From Cryoendolithus antarcticus (taxonomy: Eukaryota > Ascomycota > Dothideomycetes > Cladosporiales > Cladosporiaceae), in the NCBI GenBank assembly GCA_002077065.1, contig NAJO01000030.1, forward strand, positions 124,001 through 188,000: 64,000 bases of DNA, in the 5' to 3' direction. The notes below the pieces were generated by a model. That model was given only the letters and a program-made list of their open reading frames with translations. It was not told the DNA's origin and ran no database searches. Below, one piece after another: positions 1 through 11,553 of the stretch. Position 1 is the stretch's first letter. Every line of letters begins with the position of its first letter. The position numbers and the translations under genes were made by a program.

Positions 1-1352
1 CGCCTCACCAATCCTTCCGCACAGCCTTGCAGAGAGCATACACGCGATGGCAATGAAATAAGACTGGTACAGCCCGAACGTCGACAACGATATGATAACG
101 CTGAAGGCAGTGTAGCTGGCCAGATTGAGCAGCGAAAGCAGCGCCACGAGGAGCATTGGGAGCCAGACAGACCTCACAGGCACGCGCTGCCGAGGATCAA
201 CGCGACTGAAGTAAGACGGCAATGCGCCATCTCTCGACCAGGCCCAGGTCAATCGAGAGGCTGACGTGACAGACCCGATGGTCGCCGTAATGACGGTCAT
301 GAGATTGCCTCCCACGAGAGCAGAAGCACCGGCCACAGAGTTGGTCGCGTTCAGACAGATGGCTATGAGCGGGTACCCGGCAGCAAGAAGTGCATCGACA
401 TCTCCAAGACAAGTCATGAAGATAAGAATCATACCAAAGGCAAGCAGCATGTTTGCCACGATCCCCCAGAACATCGTCTTTGGGATTGTCGAGTTCGCCC
501 TCCTCGTCTCTTCAGAGATGTGCGCTGAAGCGTCGAAACCGACGAACCCCCAAGTAATCAGCACGATGCCTAGGTTGAACGAGACGAAGTCATTCTCCCA
601 GCCGGAGAGATTTGCTTTCTGGAGGAAGACGAATTCAGCAGTATGACGCGGAGCAAGCGCGAGCAACACAGATGCCATTGAGATCCAAAGTCCGATATGA
701 ATGATGCCAGCGAAGACCTCGACGTACGGGATGATCCAAAAAGCGTACATGTTCATCAGTCCTAGGACGAGTAGGTACGCCCACATGACCAATATCGTGT
801 GCCAGCTTTTCACTACGTAGTCTGGGTGGTTGGCTGTGATTATGGTTGTCGTTACGTTTGCGGCGATATTTACCACGCCGGCAAGGAGAGAGATCCAGGA
901 GAACCACGTTATCCAGCCTTGGAACCAGGTGATGCTGCGGCGGTATCTCGCAGGAGCCAAATGCCAAGTCCAATGGTATTGGGCTCCGGCTATGGGCTGG
1001 ATGGAGGAGAGCTCAGCGAAGGAGGCGACTTGGCAGAGTACGCCGGGGAAGACGATCTGCTGCGTGGTCAGTCCTGACGTGCGTGAGGGGAGACTTGATG
1101 TTCTGAGTCCTTACGAAGCAGCCCCAGACCAGCGCTCTCGGTCCGCCATTGTAGAAAGCCAGGCCTACGTTCCTACTCGCTGTGAGTGCGTCTTCACCTC
1201 ATCAATGATCTCATGGCGCGAACATACGTAGCGATTGCTTCCCAGGAGGACATGTACGACAGGGCAAAGAAGAACATTTGCGTGAAGTTAAAGATTCTCT
1301 GCACAGTTTCATTAGCGATCTCCGCCAGTATAGCTGTCTCCGGGTGCGGCAT
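1..1352 (-). CDS. APC-family permease (choline/GABA/amino-acid type), 3' end outside window
   Basis: A polytopic plasma-membrane permease of the APC superfamily, closest in style to the fungal choline/GABA permeases (Hnm1/Uga4 group). About 414 residues are visible and the C-terminus is missing. Exons read 1352..1228, 1172..1115 and about 1059..1. The first intron (GTATGT...GAGTAG) is phase 2 and the second (GTAAGG...CGCAG) is phase 0. Family-like segments are MFFFALSYMSSWEAIATN, LAFYNGGPRALVWGCF, the AGAQYHW stretch after TM3, and FDASAHISEET. Successive hydrophobic helices continue to the window edge. The start is unsure. The ATG at 1352 is in frame. A more permease-like N-terminus (MSSYEVKPIPSVDEL) begins at 1468 but is in another frame with no credible intron joining them. 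The substrate cannot be fixed from sequence. Confidence 0.8.
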
Positions 1353-1468
1353 TCTGATACCTTGACTCCTGTTGGTGACCTCGCATCATGGCGCGTGACA
1401 TCGCTGCCGCTCTCTTTGCTGGGTAGCTCGTCCACTGATGGAATGGGCTTCACCTCGTAAGAACTCAT

Positions 1469-2406
1469 GACAGCCGCGCCGATGAAAGTGCTACGGAAGT
1501 AGTCTTGACAACAGCAGAAACGACGTGAACAGCAGGAAGAGAGGGGAAGGAATACACTCTCAGCCGTCCTTACCACCCCAACCGCGAAGCATTCGACTAC
1601 TGCATGCAATGCTGGCACACGCAGGAGCGTCCGGCGTTAGTCCTCACAGCCACGCGCAAAGTATACACAGTGGACGCTGCAGGTCGCTGCAAATCAATGC
1701 CAGATTCGTCTGCACGCCAAGTCGAGCGCTGCATTGCCTTATCTCGAGGTTTCGAGTCGAGAGTCGAAACGCCTGCAGCATCCCGGGTCCTTGCATGGTC
1801 TCGAAGCCGTTGGTCGGCACTTCTACGCAACCACGGATGTGGAGGCCGTCTCGTGCGTGGTCCACGAAGAACGCATATACTTGCAGCTCGGGTTCGCTCC
1901 ATGTGGCCGCGTGAGCTTCAATCATGGTACATTGGGGCCATCCTGCTGGGGCAATGAACTGTAGCCGAACAAGCTTGTCATCGTGAGGTCAGCAACTTTG
2001 TTCCCTCCCGGTGGACAAGTATGAGTTCAGGTCTCCATACAGGTCCGATCGTGATGCCTCGCAGACACATGTACATGTAGAGTACCGGCTAGACCGTGAG
2101 CGCAAGTCAGGGTTCTAACCCTACTCATTGAACAGCACCCTCATGTGAGGTGCACCTGGTCGCGACCTGTCCAGTGTGCCATTCGCTCTCTTGTACATGT
2201 TGCAAAAAGCTCAAGAATTGCTCCTACATACATCAACGAGCTTGGAATTGTCTTCTCTCCGTTCCAGGACTGTGTACGCTGCTATCTATTGCGCAACTGT
2301 GTCGGCGATCTAATAGCTTCTCTGTTTCATGCTCGATCTCCCTCTATCTTCCTTTCCGACATACATCTATGTCGCGACTGCTTGTCTCACTGACCCAACC
2401 CACCTG
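1469..2406. other. Intergenic region, no gene seen
   Basis: This is the divergent spacer between the permease and the ICT1-like gene. Several overlapping open frames of 60-130 codons occur on both strands around 1525-1964, but none has recognisable motifs. A 12-bp self-complementary stretch (ACATGTACATGT) lies at 2067-2078. Confidence 0.5.
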
Positions 2407-3098
2407 ATGTACCGCCTCTCCCGTCTCCTCACCCTACGGCCACGCCTCATCGCCTGCCACTCTGCAACTCGCTCTCCTCAACCTCCTCCTCGCTTCGCCT
2501 CCTCGATATCTCACTCCCAAACCCCCCTCCCAGACACCGATCCCCAGATCGCCCTAGCACGCTCCTTCCTTTCCTCCCTCTCGCCCACCACAATCCCCAG
2601 ATCCCTCTGCACCCTAACCTTCAGCCGCTCTTCTGGACCGGGAGGCCAGAACGTGAATAAGTCAGTCCTCAGTCCTTCCCATCTACAAGCCAGCTGCTGG
2701 CATGAGCTAGACTGCGTACTTGATGCTGATCGGTGGCGCTCAGAATCTCCTCAAAAGCCACACTTCGCCTCCCCCTCTCTTCGCTCCTGCCTCTGCTCCC
2801 TACGCTCCTGCACGCCCCTCTTCGCTCCTCTTCCTACCTCGCACCCTCAACCGGCGATCTAGTCATCAGCTCCGACGCCTCGCGGAAGCAGGCTGACAAC
2901 GTCGAGAACTGCTACAGGAAGCTGTACCAGCTCGTTGAGGGGATCGGGAGGGACGTTGTACCTGGCGAGACGAGCGTGGAGCAGCGGGAGAAAGTAGTGA
3001 GGCTGCAGAAAGCTGAGGCGGTGGGACGGAGGAAGATGAAGGAGTTTCAGGGGAAGAAGAAAGCTGCCAGACGGGGAGCGCAGGGAGGGGACGACTGA
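2407..3098 (+). CDS. Mitochondrial peptidyl-tRNA hydrolase, ICT1/class I release-factor family
   Basis: It hydrolyses peptidyl-tRNA on stalled mitochondrial ribosomes. Exons are 2407..2660 and 2744..3098, giving 202 residues. The 83-nt intron (GTCAGT...CTCAG) joins cleanly inside the catalytic motif. The GGQ tripeptide is at residues 79-81 in SSGPGGQNVNK, and after splicing it continues as ISSKATLRLPL, matching the canonical GGQxVNKxxSK layout of codon-independent release factors. The first 35 residues are rich in Arg, Leu and Ser with few acids, as in a mitochondrial presequence. The C-terminus is a basic tail (KKKAARRG), the element that enters the mRNA channel in this family. The absence of a codon-recognition domain separates it from mtRF1/Mrf1. 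Confidence 0.85.
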
Positions 3099-3422
3099 AC
3101 GTATCGTCACCGGCGAGGCTCCGGGAGCCGACATTGCTACGCACGCCCACATTCAAAGGGCGTGAGAAGGCGGGAGGCATAACGAGCTCAATCTGGAATC
3201 GTGGTCTTGAAGGCGCGACTGGAAGCAAATGAACAACACTGCCATTCGAATGCATACTACCCACTATCATGCTGGGTATCTGGATCACCAACGCCTGCAT
3301 ATCATCGCATCGTGTTGAAAGAACAGTCCCCATGCACCACTCAGATGTTGAAAGCTCCCCCATGGAATCGACTTTTCCCGTCCGAACGCCAAATCCTTAA
3401 ATCTCCAGTTCAGCACACCGAC
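3099..3422. other. Convergent intergenic spacer
   Basis: The spacer between the convergent ICT1-like and SHMT genes. It should hold both 3' UTRs. No coding motif is visible. Confidence 0.5.
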
Positions 3423-4904
3423 CTACACCGGCAACGGGAACGTCCCCGCCCACGCCGCAATCTCGGCCTTCAGACTCTTGATCTCCTCAACCTCCCCGCC
3501 CTGGACCTTAGCCTTGAAGTCCTTCTGCTTGTTCGCCTCCTTCGGCAGCTCTTTCTGGATCTTCTGCGCAAGCTTGATGCACTGATCGATATACCCCGCG
3601 ATACGCTCGAAATCCTTCTCGCCCATCCCTCTGCTCGTCATAGCCGGCGCGCCGATACGGATGCCACAGGGGGTGAGAGCTGACTTGTCGCCGGGCGTGG
3701 TGTTCTTGTTGCAAGCGATGTTGACTTGCTCCAGCACAGCTTCTACGCGTGCACCGTCAAGACCGGGGTTGGAGATGGGCTTGAGGTCGAGGAGAACCAT
3801 GTGGTTGTCTGTACCGCCCGTGACGAGCGTATAGCCCAGGGCTTTGAAGGAGTGTTCGAGCTGCTTGGCGTTCTTGATGACTTGCTGTTGGTATAGGCGG
3901 AAGTCCTCCGTCTGCGCTTGCTTCAGCGCGACAGCGAGCGCAGTGATGGTGTGGTTGTGTGGGCCGCCTTGATGGCCAGGGAAGACGGAGAAGTTGATCG
4001 GGCCTTCGAGGTCGTAGAGTGTTTGGATCTCCTTACCGCCCTTCGTCTCGGTCTTGCGCACACCCTTGCGGAAGAAGATCATGGCGCCACGAGGCCCGCG
4101 CAGGGACTTATGTGTGGTGGTCGTGACTATATCGGCGTGAGGGAATGGGCTGTCATTGACGCGGCCGGCGATCAGACCGCTAATGTGAGCCATGTCTACG
4201 ACGAGGTAGCAGCCGACGACGTCAGCGATCTGGCGCATGCGGGCGTAGTCGATGGTCCGGCAGTAGGCTGAAGTCCCAGCGACAATGACTTTGGGCCTGT
4301 ACATAAGGGCATTCTTCTCGAGCTCGTCGTAATCAATGATTCCGGTATCGAGGTTCACACGGTAGGGGAACGTCTCAAAGTAAGTCGACACAGCGCTGAT
4401 CTTCTTCGTTGGCGTCTGGTAGCCGTGACTGAGATGCCCTCCATGTGGCAAGTCAAGCCCCATCAACCTCTCATGAGGTCGCATGATAGCTTGGTAGACT
4501 TGCAAGTTCGCCGGCGAGCCTGACAAACACTGCACATTCACTCCCCACTTCTCTGGCTCCAGGCCGAATGTCTCAAGCGCCCGCTTCTGGCAGGTAAGCT
4601 CAATGGCATCGATATGCTCGTTGCCGCCGTAGTATCGTGCACCGGGGTATCCCTCGCTGTACTTGTTGCTCATTGGGCTGCCGAGTGCATCGAAGACAGC
4701 ACGAGAGGTGACGTTCTCGGAGGCGATGAGAAGGATACTCTCGCGTTGACGCTTGATTTCCTTCTCCATGATCTCGGCGATCTCTGGATCGGTGTCGACG
4801 AGAGATCTCTCCATGAGGTCTTGATGGGATTTGGGCAGAGCGTAGGTGGCGGTGGCGTGGTCGCCATTGGTGCCGTTGACGCCGTTGGTCTTGGTGCCGT
4901 TCAT
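3423..4904 (-). CDS. Serine hydroxymethyltransferase, probably cytosolic
   Basis: A PLP enzyme that interconverts serine plus tetrahydrofolate and glycine plus 5,10-methylene-tetrahydrofolate, feeding one-carbon metabolism. It is a single exon of 493 residues, the usual length for the cytosolic fungal enzyme. The PLP-binding lysine is K266 in [12 protein letters not shown]. Other family blocks are [44 protein letters not shown] and [11 protein letters not shown] chose the ATG at 4904 because [11 protein letters not shown] leads directly into the conserved [16 protein letters not shown] block. The frame stays open for 57 more codons upstream (to 5075) without any ATG. The N-terminal Asn/Gly/Thr linker is not a mitochondrial presequence. 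Confidence 0.95.
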   Translation of the reverse strand: MNGTKTNGVNGTNGDHATATYALPKSHQDLMERSLVDTDPEIAEIMEKEIKRQRESILLIASENVTSRAVFDALGSPMSNKYSEGYPGARYYGGNEHIDAIELTCQKRALETFGLEPEKWGVNVQCLSGSPANLQVYQAIMRPHERLMGLDLPHGGHLSHGYQTPTKKISAVSTYFETFPYRVNLDTGIIDYDELEKNALMYRPKVIVAGTSAYCRTIDYARMRQIADVVGCYLVVDMAHISGLIAGRVNDSPFPHADIVTTTTHKSLRGPRGAMIFFRKGVRKTETKGGKEIQTLYDLEGPINFSVFPGHQGGPHNHTITALAVALKQAQTEDFRLYQQQVIKNAKQLEHSFKALGYTLVTGGTDNHMVLLDLKPISNPGLDGARVEAVLEQVNIACNKNTTPGDKSALTPCGIRIGAPAMTSRGMGEKDFERIAGYIDQCIKLAQKIQKELPKEANKQKDFKAKVQGGEVEEIKSLKAEIAAWAGTFPLPV

Positions 4905-5634
4905 GATTGCGATGTTGATCTGGTGAGAAAGGTCAAGTGATTGAAGAGTGTGGTTAAAGAAAGATTGTGCATGCCAGTCACGAAAAGTCACTGGTCTCGG
5001 CCTTTTGGAAAAACATGGCCCCACACGCCGAAGATCGGCAGCCACATGGACTAGCGCGGGGCACGGCGAGACCACCTCGATTGGGGTGCTTTGTTCCTGA
5101 GTCGACTATCCAACCTCATACCAACCAAGATGGCATCGAGGCGTTCAAGTGATCAGTACGAGCTGTCGCGGCACCATGATCGGCTGCGGCTCGCCATGCT
5201 GGGCCAAGCCATCGCAGTACGAGCGAGTGGCGCTCAGGAGATACCTACATATCCAAAGACACACCTAGATGTACCGCTTCTCATGAGATGAGTGCAACAT
5301 CTCATGGAGAGCGAAGGGACCTGACAGTAGCTTCCGAGAACGTGATGTCCAATATGAGAGCGCCGAGGGAACACTGAAACAGCAAGCCTTGTACAGTAAG
5401 GCTTGGGTGCTGACATAGATGCTTCGCCAGCTATCTAGCTGCGTTCCACTCGACTATGCCTCAACAGGGAAAGCTTCAGGTTTCGATTGTGGGTTATGAT
5501 GTAAGTGTACCAGCTTCAGCTGACGTCCAAGTCGGTCGCCGCGAAGGAGCTGTCAGTTTCCTACTCCTCTTGCTCATTTCGAATACATTGTACGAACCAC
5601 ATCTCCTATCCTTGAACGAATTTCAATACACGCC
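4905..5634. other. Divergent intergenic region with a short hairpin
   Basis: The spacer between SHMT (-) and the small four-exon gene (+). It includes the open 5' extension of the SHMT frame (to 5075) and an 8-bp perfect hairpin at 5383-5405. Pyrimidine-rich sequence precedes the start at 5635. No further gene is evident. Confidence 0.5.
5383..5405. repeat. Perfect 8-bp inverted repeat
   Basis: Arms CAAGCCTT (5383-5390) and AAGGCTTG (5398-5405) enclose a 7-nt loop. It lies about 230 bp upstream of the small gene at 5635 and is not followed by a T-run. Role unknown. Confidence 0.5.
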
Positions 5635-6035
5635 ATGTCTGCCCCAGGTCAACCCGGTCAACCCAAGGAGGATTACCTTGATAAGGGACTCGATGCAGTG
5701 GAGAAGAAGTTTGGCGGACAGGTAGCGATCTCATGCTTTCGCTTGCGGAGAGTCAACAACCACGGCTGACACAGCTCGTCAGGTTGGCCACGGTGTCAAT
5801 GATCCAAACAAGATGAGATCGACCAACGAGAAGATTGTAAGTGCCAAGTAGCATACCACATGAGCACCAGTGAGATGCATACTGACCGATCGGCAGACGG
5901 ACAAGGCTCGCGGTGTCTTCGTGAGTACACCAGAGGCAGGATATTCATCAGGCTCGATTGGGCGAAAACTAATGAAGATTTGCACCGCAGGAGAAGGCTA
6001 CCGGCAAGCATGTGCCGGACAAGGTCTCCAACTAG
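5635..6035 (+). CDS. Small conserved-looking unknown protein, copy A of a two-copy family
   Basis: Four exons (5635..5721, 5783..5836, 5897..5920, 5991..6035) splice to a 69-residue hydrophilic protein. All three introns are phase 0 with GT-AG ends (GTAGCG, GTAAGT, GTGAGT), and the last has an ACTAAT branch-like site. Each exon boundary keeps frame, which is hard to get by chance. The protein carries KEDYLDKGLDAVEKKFGG near the N-terminus and STNEKITDKARGVF followed by EKATGKHVPDKVSN at the C-terminus. It has no signal peptide or membrane segment. A second gene at 19952-20274 encodes a clear relative with the same blocks but different intron positions. I do not recognise a biochemical function. 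The highly charged composition, with no cysteine or tryptophan, would suit a small soluble or stress-type protein, but that is inference. Confidence 0.75.
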
Positions 6036-7053
6036 ATGGAGCAGACTGGTGCGAAGACTGATAGACACTATCGTAGCTTAGGAGTAGAGATGAGATTAGG
6101 GAGAGCAGTGACGAACGCAACACGCCTCTAACAAGTTGAGCTTTCAAACATGCGTCAATGCCACTTTCCACTCGGCTCCAAGGTGCCGACTATACGTACA
6201 GCAAGCGGTAAGTGGCATGCGCGACTTTGTCGGTCGCCAGCACGCAGGGAGTCGCGGATGGTACGGCAGCTTGAGGCGTTTTGATCGTTGCACCGGTTGT
6301 ACGAAGCTCTGTCTCATGCCCCGGAATTGCAAAATTGTGACGCGTCACCCAGCCTATCGGCTGTAGCGTGCTGTTTTGGCTCCATAGGTAGTGCACCCGT
6401 GATCAATCAGTCGCAGTGCGAATGCTACTGCGGTCTCGTGCCATGATACGAGTTCAGCGTCGGGTCAACCATGTTAATGCCTCAACCGCATGTGCCTGTC
6501 TGCATGCCTTGGCACCCTGCCTTCTCCGCCAGATCTTCACCGGTAGGGCCCGAAGCGCCGTCAAACTCCACAATGGCGGCGCTTGAGCAAAGCTTGTTCC
6601 TCTCCCCTGCAGGAGCAACCCCGAAAAGGGCATCTAGATCGCTGCAATCATCTTCTCTTAGCCACGTTAGCGCTGAAGGCCGAGCAAAGTGACACACGTG
6701 GGCGGCTTGAAACAAGCAAACGCGCGAATTTTGCACAGCCTTAAGTATGTCGTGCCTCGCTCGTGCATATCAGGCTGTCTTTTACCGACGCGGTGGTACG
6801 AGCGACGGAATCCTGCCCTCTCAGCCTAACGATTGACGCCGGGCTGTGCTTACTTGTGCGCTGTGAATGCGTGAGTGCGGCGTGGTGAGTGCCTCAGCCC
6901 CGGCGAGAAATGGCCGCATGGCAGCGTGTGGTCAAGTGTGCGGTTGGATTCTTCATAAGATGAGGTGAGCACGCCGTTCGTGCCTGGGACCATCACGAAA
7001 TCACTTGACTTGAAGGCGCGTGGACGACAGCATCATTGTTTGAGGACTTGATC
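6036..7053. other. Intergenic region upstream of the GH43 gene
   Basis: About 1 kb between two plus-strand genes. Short open frames (for example 6471-6692) lack family motifs. I see no RNA gene or repeat. The last few hundred bases should hold the GH43 promoter. Confidence 0.5.
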
Positions 7054-8796
7054 ATGTTTGGTCTCACGTTAGCCCGTGGCTCGACCGAAGGACGACAGAG
7101 TCGACGCCGATCAACAACAGGCACAGCCGAAGTGGTAGGTGCAATGGTGACGCCCAGAGGAATGCGGCAAGAACCTCCCCTTAACCTCGACACGCAATAT
7201 CAACAATCCCAAGCAGCGCCGAAAGCTCAGCACACGCCAATGGTATCACCTATATCTCCAGCATTACCATCCGAGCAGACACCGCGGTCACCAAGAGTGT
7301 TTCCATGGCGCCGTTCACCGGAGCCACCAAGCTCGCAACTCCAACATGAGCAAGCCATGGAGGACACTAGCCGGCTTACCTTCTTTCAGAAACACTTCAC
7401 TAAGCCCACTGCGAGTGATCCGGAGAAGCGATACGATCCGCAAGGCAGGAAATTCTCGATACTATCCCACGGCGTTTTAATCACCGTCACTGCCATGCTC
7501 TTTCTCATGCTTGCCATTGCCGGCGCAGCTGTTGGCGCAGCACTTCGACACGAGCATTCCAATGATGGACCCAAGGGTACACCTTTCGGGCCTCAAGACC
7601 CAGACGATACGAATCTACCAGATGGAGCGCATCATGCGCCAGTGCGAGTCGCTCTCTTCGACAACTTTCCAGACCCAACAATATTACATGTCAACGATAC
7701 ATGGTACGCCTATGCTACCACAAGCTCAGCTGGCGTACTCAATCGCAACGATAGCTACCCGCGAACAGACTTTGGCGCTTCGAACGTCCAGATCGCTACT
7801 TCAACCAACTTCGTCAACTGGACTCTGCTAGATGTCGCTCATGACCCGCTGCCGAAGGTAGGCATGTGGGCACTACAAGGCAACGCTGCGCCTCCTGGCC
7901 AAACTCTCACGCCGCCAATATCAGCAGTTGAAGAGGCTGCTTCTCTGGAGCCCCCGAAACCACGCGCCTTCACATGGGCTCCCAGTGTCATCCAACGCCC
8001 CTCAGACGGCAAATACATTCTCTACTACAGCTCCGTGCGCAATCGGCTCGAAGCCTCCAACCTCGAGTATGCCTTTCCCCTCCCTTCAGAAGTGTACAAT
8101 GCGACTTCTGTACCAGGCCACCACCCAGCACCCCATTGTATCGGCGCTGCCGTCTCCTCGTCTCCTCTCGGTCCCTTCACTCCCGAAAACGCCACCTTAG
8201 CCTGCCCTCTAGACCAGGGCGGCGCCATAGATCCTGCCGCTTACTTCGAAGAGGCGACAAAGGAGCACTACCTCCTCTACAAAGTTGACGGTAATAACAT
8301 GGGCCATGGCGGCTCTTGCGGAAACACGAACGCCCCGATCGTCTCAACACCAATTCTGCTCCAACGACTCGGCCCAGAGGGCATGAAAGCCACCTTGGAT
8401 CTGCCTGTCGAGCTCCTAGCAAACGACGCCTCCGACGGGCCTCTAGTCGAAGCTCCACTGCTAATCCGCTCAGACGAGGGCGTCTACTTCCTCTTCTTTT
8501 CCTCCGGTTGCACGCGGGCAAAGACATATGACTTGAAATACGCGACCGCTACTAACATTACTGGGCCCTATGAGAGGGCTGACAGAGCGCTGCTCAAGAC
8601 TGGGGATTATGGACTTGAGGCTCCGGGAAGCGTGGGGATAACGAAGATTGGGGCCGGGGGTGATGGGAAGGGAGGCCAGTGGAGAATGGCGTTTCAGGCA
8701 CGGGTGTGGATGGAGGAAGGTGGTGTGAGGGGAATGTTCAGTGGGGGCTTGGAGCTGCAAGGACGGGAGGCGGTGTTGGTGAGAGTGAAGGACTAG
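7054..8796 (+). CDS. GH43-type glycoside hydrolase, type II membrane-anchored
   Basis: A five-bladed-propeller glycosidase, probably acting on arabinose- or xylose-containing polysaccharide. It has 580 residues from the ATG at 7054. Residues 1-135 are polar, Pro/Ser/Arg-rich and likely cytosolic. One hydrophobic helix follows (about 140-165, within [19 protein letters not shown]), and then the catalytic domain, which gives type II topology rather than a secreted enzyme. The three GH43 acidic residues are placeable: D207 in FDNFPDPTI (base), D393 in [10 protein letters not shown] (pKa modulator) and E466 in LVEAPLL (general acid). The block [22 protein letters not shown] is also typical. Several N-x-S/T sites lie after the helix. 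No intron is needed. Substrate and subfamily are not resolvable by eye. Confidence 0.85.
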   Translation: MFGLTLARGSTEGRQSRRRSTTGTAEVVGAMVTPRGMRQEPPLNLDTQYQQSQAAPKAQHTPMVSPISPALPSEQTPRSPRVFPWRRSPEPPSSQLQHEQAMEDTSRLTFFQKHFTKPTASDPEKRYDPQGRKFSILSHGVLITVTAMLFLMLAIAGAAVGAALRHEHSNDGPKGTPFGPQDPDDTNLPDGAHHAPVRVALFDNFPDPTILHVNDTWYAYATTSSAGVLNRNDSYPRTDFGASNVQIATSTNFVNWTLLDVAHDPLPKVGMWALQGNAAPPGQTLTPPISAVEEAASLEPPKPRAFTWAPSVIQRPSDGKYILYYSSVRNRLEASNLEYAFPLPSEVYNATSVPGHHPAPHCIGAAVSSSPLGPFTPENATLACPLDQGGAIDPAAYFEEATKEHYLLYKVDGNNMGHGGSCGNTNAPIVSTPILLQRLGPEGMKATLDLPVELLANDASDGPLVEAPLLIRSDEGVYFLFFSSGCTRAKTYDLKYATATNITGPYERADRALLKTGDYGLEAPGSVGITKIGAGGDGKGGQWRMAFQARVWMEEGGVRGMFSGGLELQGREAVLVRVKD

Positions 8797-9131
8797 CACA
8801 TCGAGGCTGAGAGCGTATGGATTACTTGTCGATGCAGTTACTAGCGAGGCGTTGGGTCGGAAACCTTTGGACAGATACCTGGGACGATTAAGGGCACAGA
8901 TCATATCAATTTTGCTGCAGCAGCAATACGGTCACTGTCTGCACGTTCGAGATGGAATTAGATGAGCATTCGCTGCAATGTATTGCCAGCCCTCATACAC
9001 CAATCTCACCGCCTGAACGCTTTTCGGGTTTTCGCAATGCGGCGGCGGCTTCATCTTGGGTTTTTGGTGCGGGACAGCACGAGCGCAATGTGGACTAAAT
9101 TTAGGCTGTAGTCTATACACGCCTATTATTG
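8797..9131. other. Convergent intergenic spacer
   Basis: The 3' flank shared by the GH43 and Gaa1 genes. No coding or RNA feature is seen. Confidence 0.5.
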
Positions 9132-11108
9132 CTATCGCCGTGCTGACATGACACCGCTACCCACCACCACGCCCCCGACAACCCAAGCCGGCCACCACAC
9201 TCCCCACGCCACCCAGAGCAACCACACGCCCTGCGCGCTCCAACCCTTCGCCAGCTCCAGTAACAACTTCTCCAACCCGGCCGCAGGGTAGAACACCCGC
9301 TGGAACGCGTACACTGCCACTGGTGGTGACGTGATCGCCAATGAGAGCGCTTGCGCTGCTGTGAGCAGTGATGACGATGATCTCCGTACGAAGGCGAGAG
9401 GTGAGGCAAGCAGTCCGATCACGAGCGCGAGACTGAAGTTCAGCGTTGCGAGGGTCGCTAGGAGGGCGCCGAGGAGGATGAGGGAGAGGGATTGTAGGAT
9501 CTGGGCTTGCGAGCGGGTGAGGCGAATTGTGGTGGCGAGAGATATGGGGAGGATGAGTGAGACTGCTGTTGTGAGGTGGAGGCCGAGTGCAAGGGTCTGT
9601 CGAGTTGTAGTCAGTTTGGGTATTGTCAGATCTGGTGTTGGGAGTGAGTGTCTTACCTCGCGATTGAGGCTCGTCATCAACCAGAGCGGTATGTAGCCCA
9701 GAATGTGCACGCCCAGCAAGAGCAACGCAGGCACGAACAGCTCTCGCTCAATTGTCTGCACACTTCGTTTCGGGACGAGTGCCATATCACCGCCCAGCTT
9801 CACAGTCTCCATCTCGACCTTCTGCTTTGCCAATCCTCCAGCAAGCGGAGCCACCAGGACATCGTCCCGCCCGCTCAACACCCACAACCCTAACGCCGAG
9901 GTCGTGAAGCTACCAGCCAACACCATTGCAGCCGGCAAATAGTTTCCAACACTCACAAATCGATTCGCGTTCAGCAGAATGTAGAAGAAGAAGCTCTGAT
10001 GCAGATGCTCGAGCAAGTTATTGATGCTCCTGAACACGCTCTCCGTGACTCTACCCAGACTCATCTCATCATGCCAGCCATCGCCGACGGTCTTGAGCGT
10101 GATAGCATCGACGTGGTAGGGAATGAACGCGCTGTGCGGACCTGTGGCGTGGCCGAGTGACTGCGTTGCGAGACCCGAGGCAAGGACGGATAGGCGGTCG
10201 CGATAGCTGTCAGAGTGCGTGGCATGGTCGTGAAGGGTACAAGCTATGCCCATCTGCCCTGAGGCGATCGAGACAGCTGTATTAAGGAGGTCTAAGTTCG
10301 GCAAAGCGCCGTTCAGTCCATCGTACAGGATGTCCAGACTGCTGAAGCGTTGGCCCCAGGGTCCAGCAGGATAGTCCAGCGCGACTGCAGCTTGTAAGGC
10401 GCCGGCTTTGAGCGGTAAGGCAGAGATGTTGCGACTCGAAGTGGGCGGGATGGAGATGCTGTGGTAGGCATCTACCCACGCCAAGGGGCCGTAGGTGCTA
10501 TCTGAAGGGATCAAGAGGATGATATCCTTACTCCAGATACTCCAGCGACTGAAGTAGCGTGCCAAAGTCAGCGCGAGCGCGACGCCAGAGTAATTAATCT
10601 GGTCGTCAAAGTTCCGCCACGCCGCGAGCAGGATCATGGCTTCTGTGGCATCGGCGCGTGGGCCTTGTACGATACCGTAGACGTTCGTGCCATTGATACT
10701 TTCACCGGCGACTTGGTAAGCGTAAGGTTGGGAAGCGGTCTTGAGCCCGCTGTCAGCGAGAATCTTCAGTATGCCGGCCTGTCGTGCATCCTCAGGTTGC
10801 TGGGAGAGGGCGTAAACTTCTTGGCGAAAGGCACGAAAAATGTTGTGTTCGCTGCCGCCGAAGTAGGTGTGCACTTGACCTGGAAGGATGGCGTTCTCGG
10901 AGACGTATGTTTGACGTGAATACTCGTTCAGAGGTAGTAGGAGGATCCACCCTATGCCTACCAGCACGCATAGTGCCGAGAGATACGGGGGTAGTTTATA
11001 CAGGAATGGCGAGCCGCGGAGGGCAAGAAGCCGCGCTGCTATGTGCTGGGTGGTCAGTCAGCGGTCACGTTGATCATTGCCATTGGATCATGACTTACAC
11101 AGCGCCAT
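9132..11108 (-). CDS. GAA1: GPI transamidase complex subunit Gaa1
   Basis: An ER-membrane subunit of the complex that transfers GPI anchors to proteins. Exons are 11108..11099, 11038..9657 and 9596..9132, giving 618 residues. The first exon is only 10 nt (Met-Ala-Leu plus one base), followed by a GTAAGT intron. The second intron, 9656..9597, is exactly 60 nt, GTAAGA...GACAG with an ACTGAC branch site, and contains no stop. The N-terminus has a membrane helix (LSALCVLVGIGWILLLPL) followed by the Gaa1 signature SRQTYVSENAILPGQVHTYF, and then a luminal M28-peptidase-like domain. The C-terminal third holds several hydrophobic helices. Both length and layout fit the family. The gene is divergent from the rhomboid gene, with 445 bp between starts. 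Confidence 0.93.
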
Positions 11109-11553
11109 CTCTGCCCTTCTATGCGATTGTCACAATGCCGCCCGATGATGTTCAGATAGTTGTGCAAGACAAAAGTGTCTTTTATGCACCCCAGATTTCA
11201 CCACGCGATGACAGGGGACGGAGTCGCGCGGACGTCGGCTCCTGCAGATGAGCATGCGACACAAACTGTTGTCTCTGTCAAGCAACAAAGTTGATCATTG
11301 GCAAGTTATTCGTCTGGGTAAGGTATCAACCTATTCTCGAGCACCGTCCTCGCAATCCACCGTGAGCCGCAGAAGACAGATTCCGCACTTGTTCAAGCCT
11401 GAGTCCAAAGTGCGAGACCAGGACGATATCTCAGCCTGAGCGTACAGCGTCGCCTTGACTGGACGAGGTCTCCATCCATTTGGCACACTACTTGGCGAGC
11501 GAACTGGACAAGGCGGTCGTTGGCGCAAGGGGAGAAGAATAGAGGCAGATCGA
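11109..11553. promoter_or_regulatory. Divergent promoter region, Gaa1 / rhomboid
   Basis: 445 bp separate the two starts, so promoters and 5' UTRs of both secretory-pathway genes must lie here. No specific binding site could be assigned with confidence. Confidence 0.4.

Noticed and set aside
2105..2130. GGGTTCTAACCCT, resembling a telomere repeat or tRNA T arm
   Set aside because: It is a single unit inside a gene-rich region; no repeat array and no tRNA fold.
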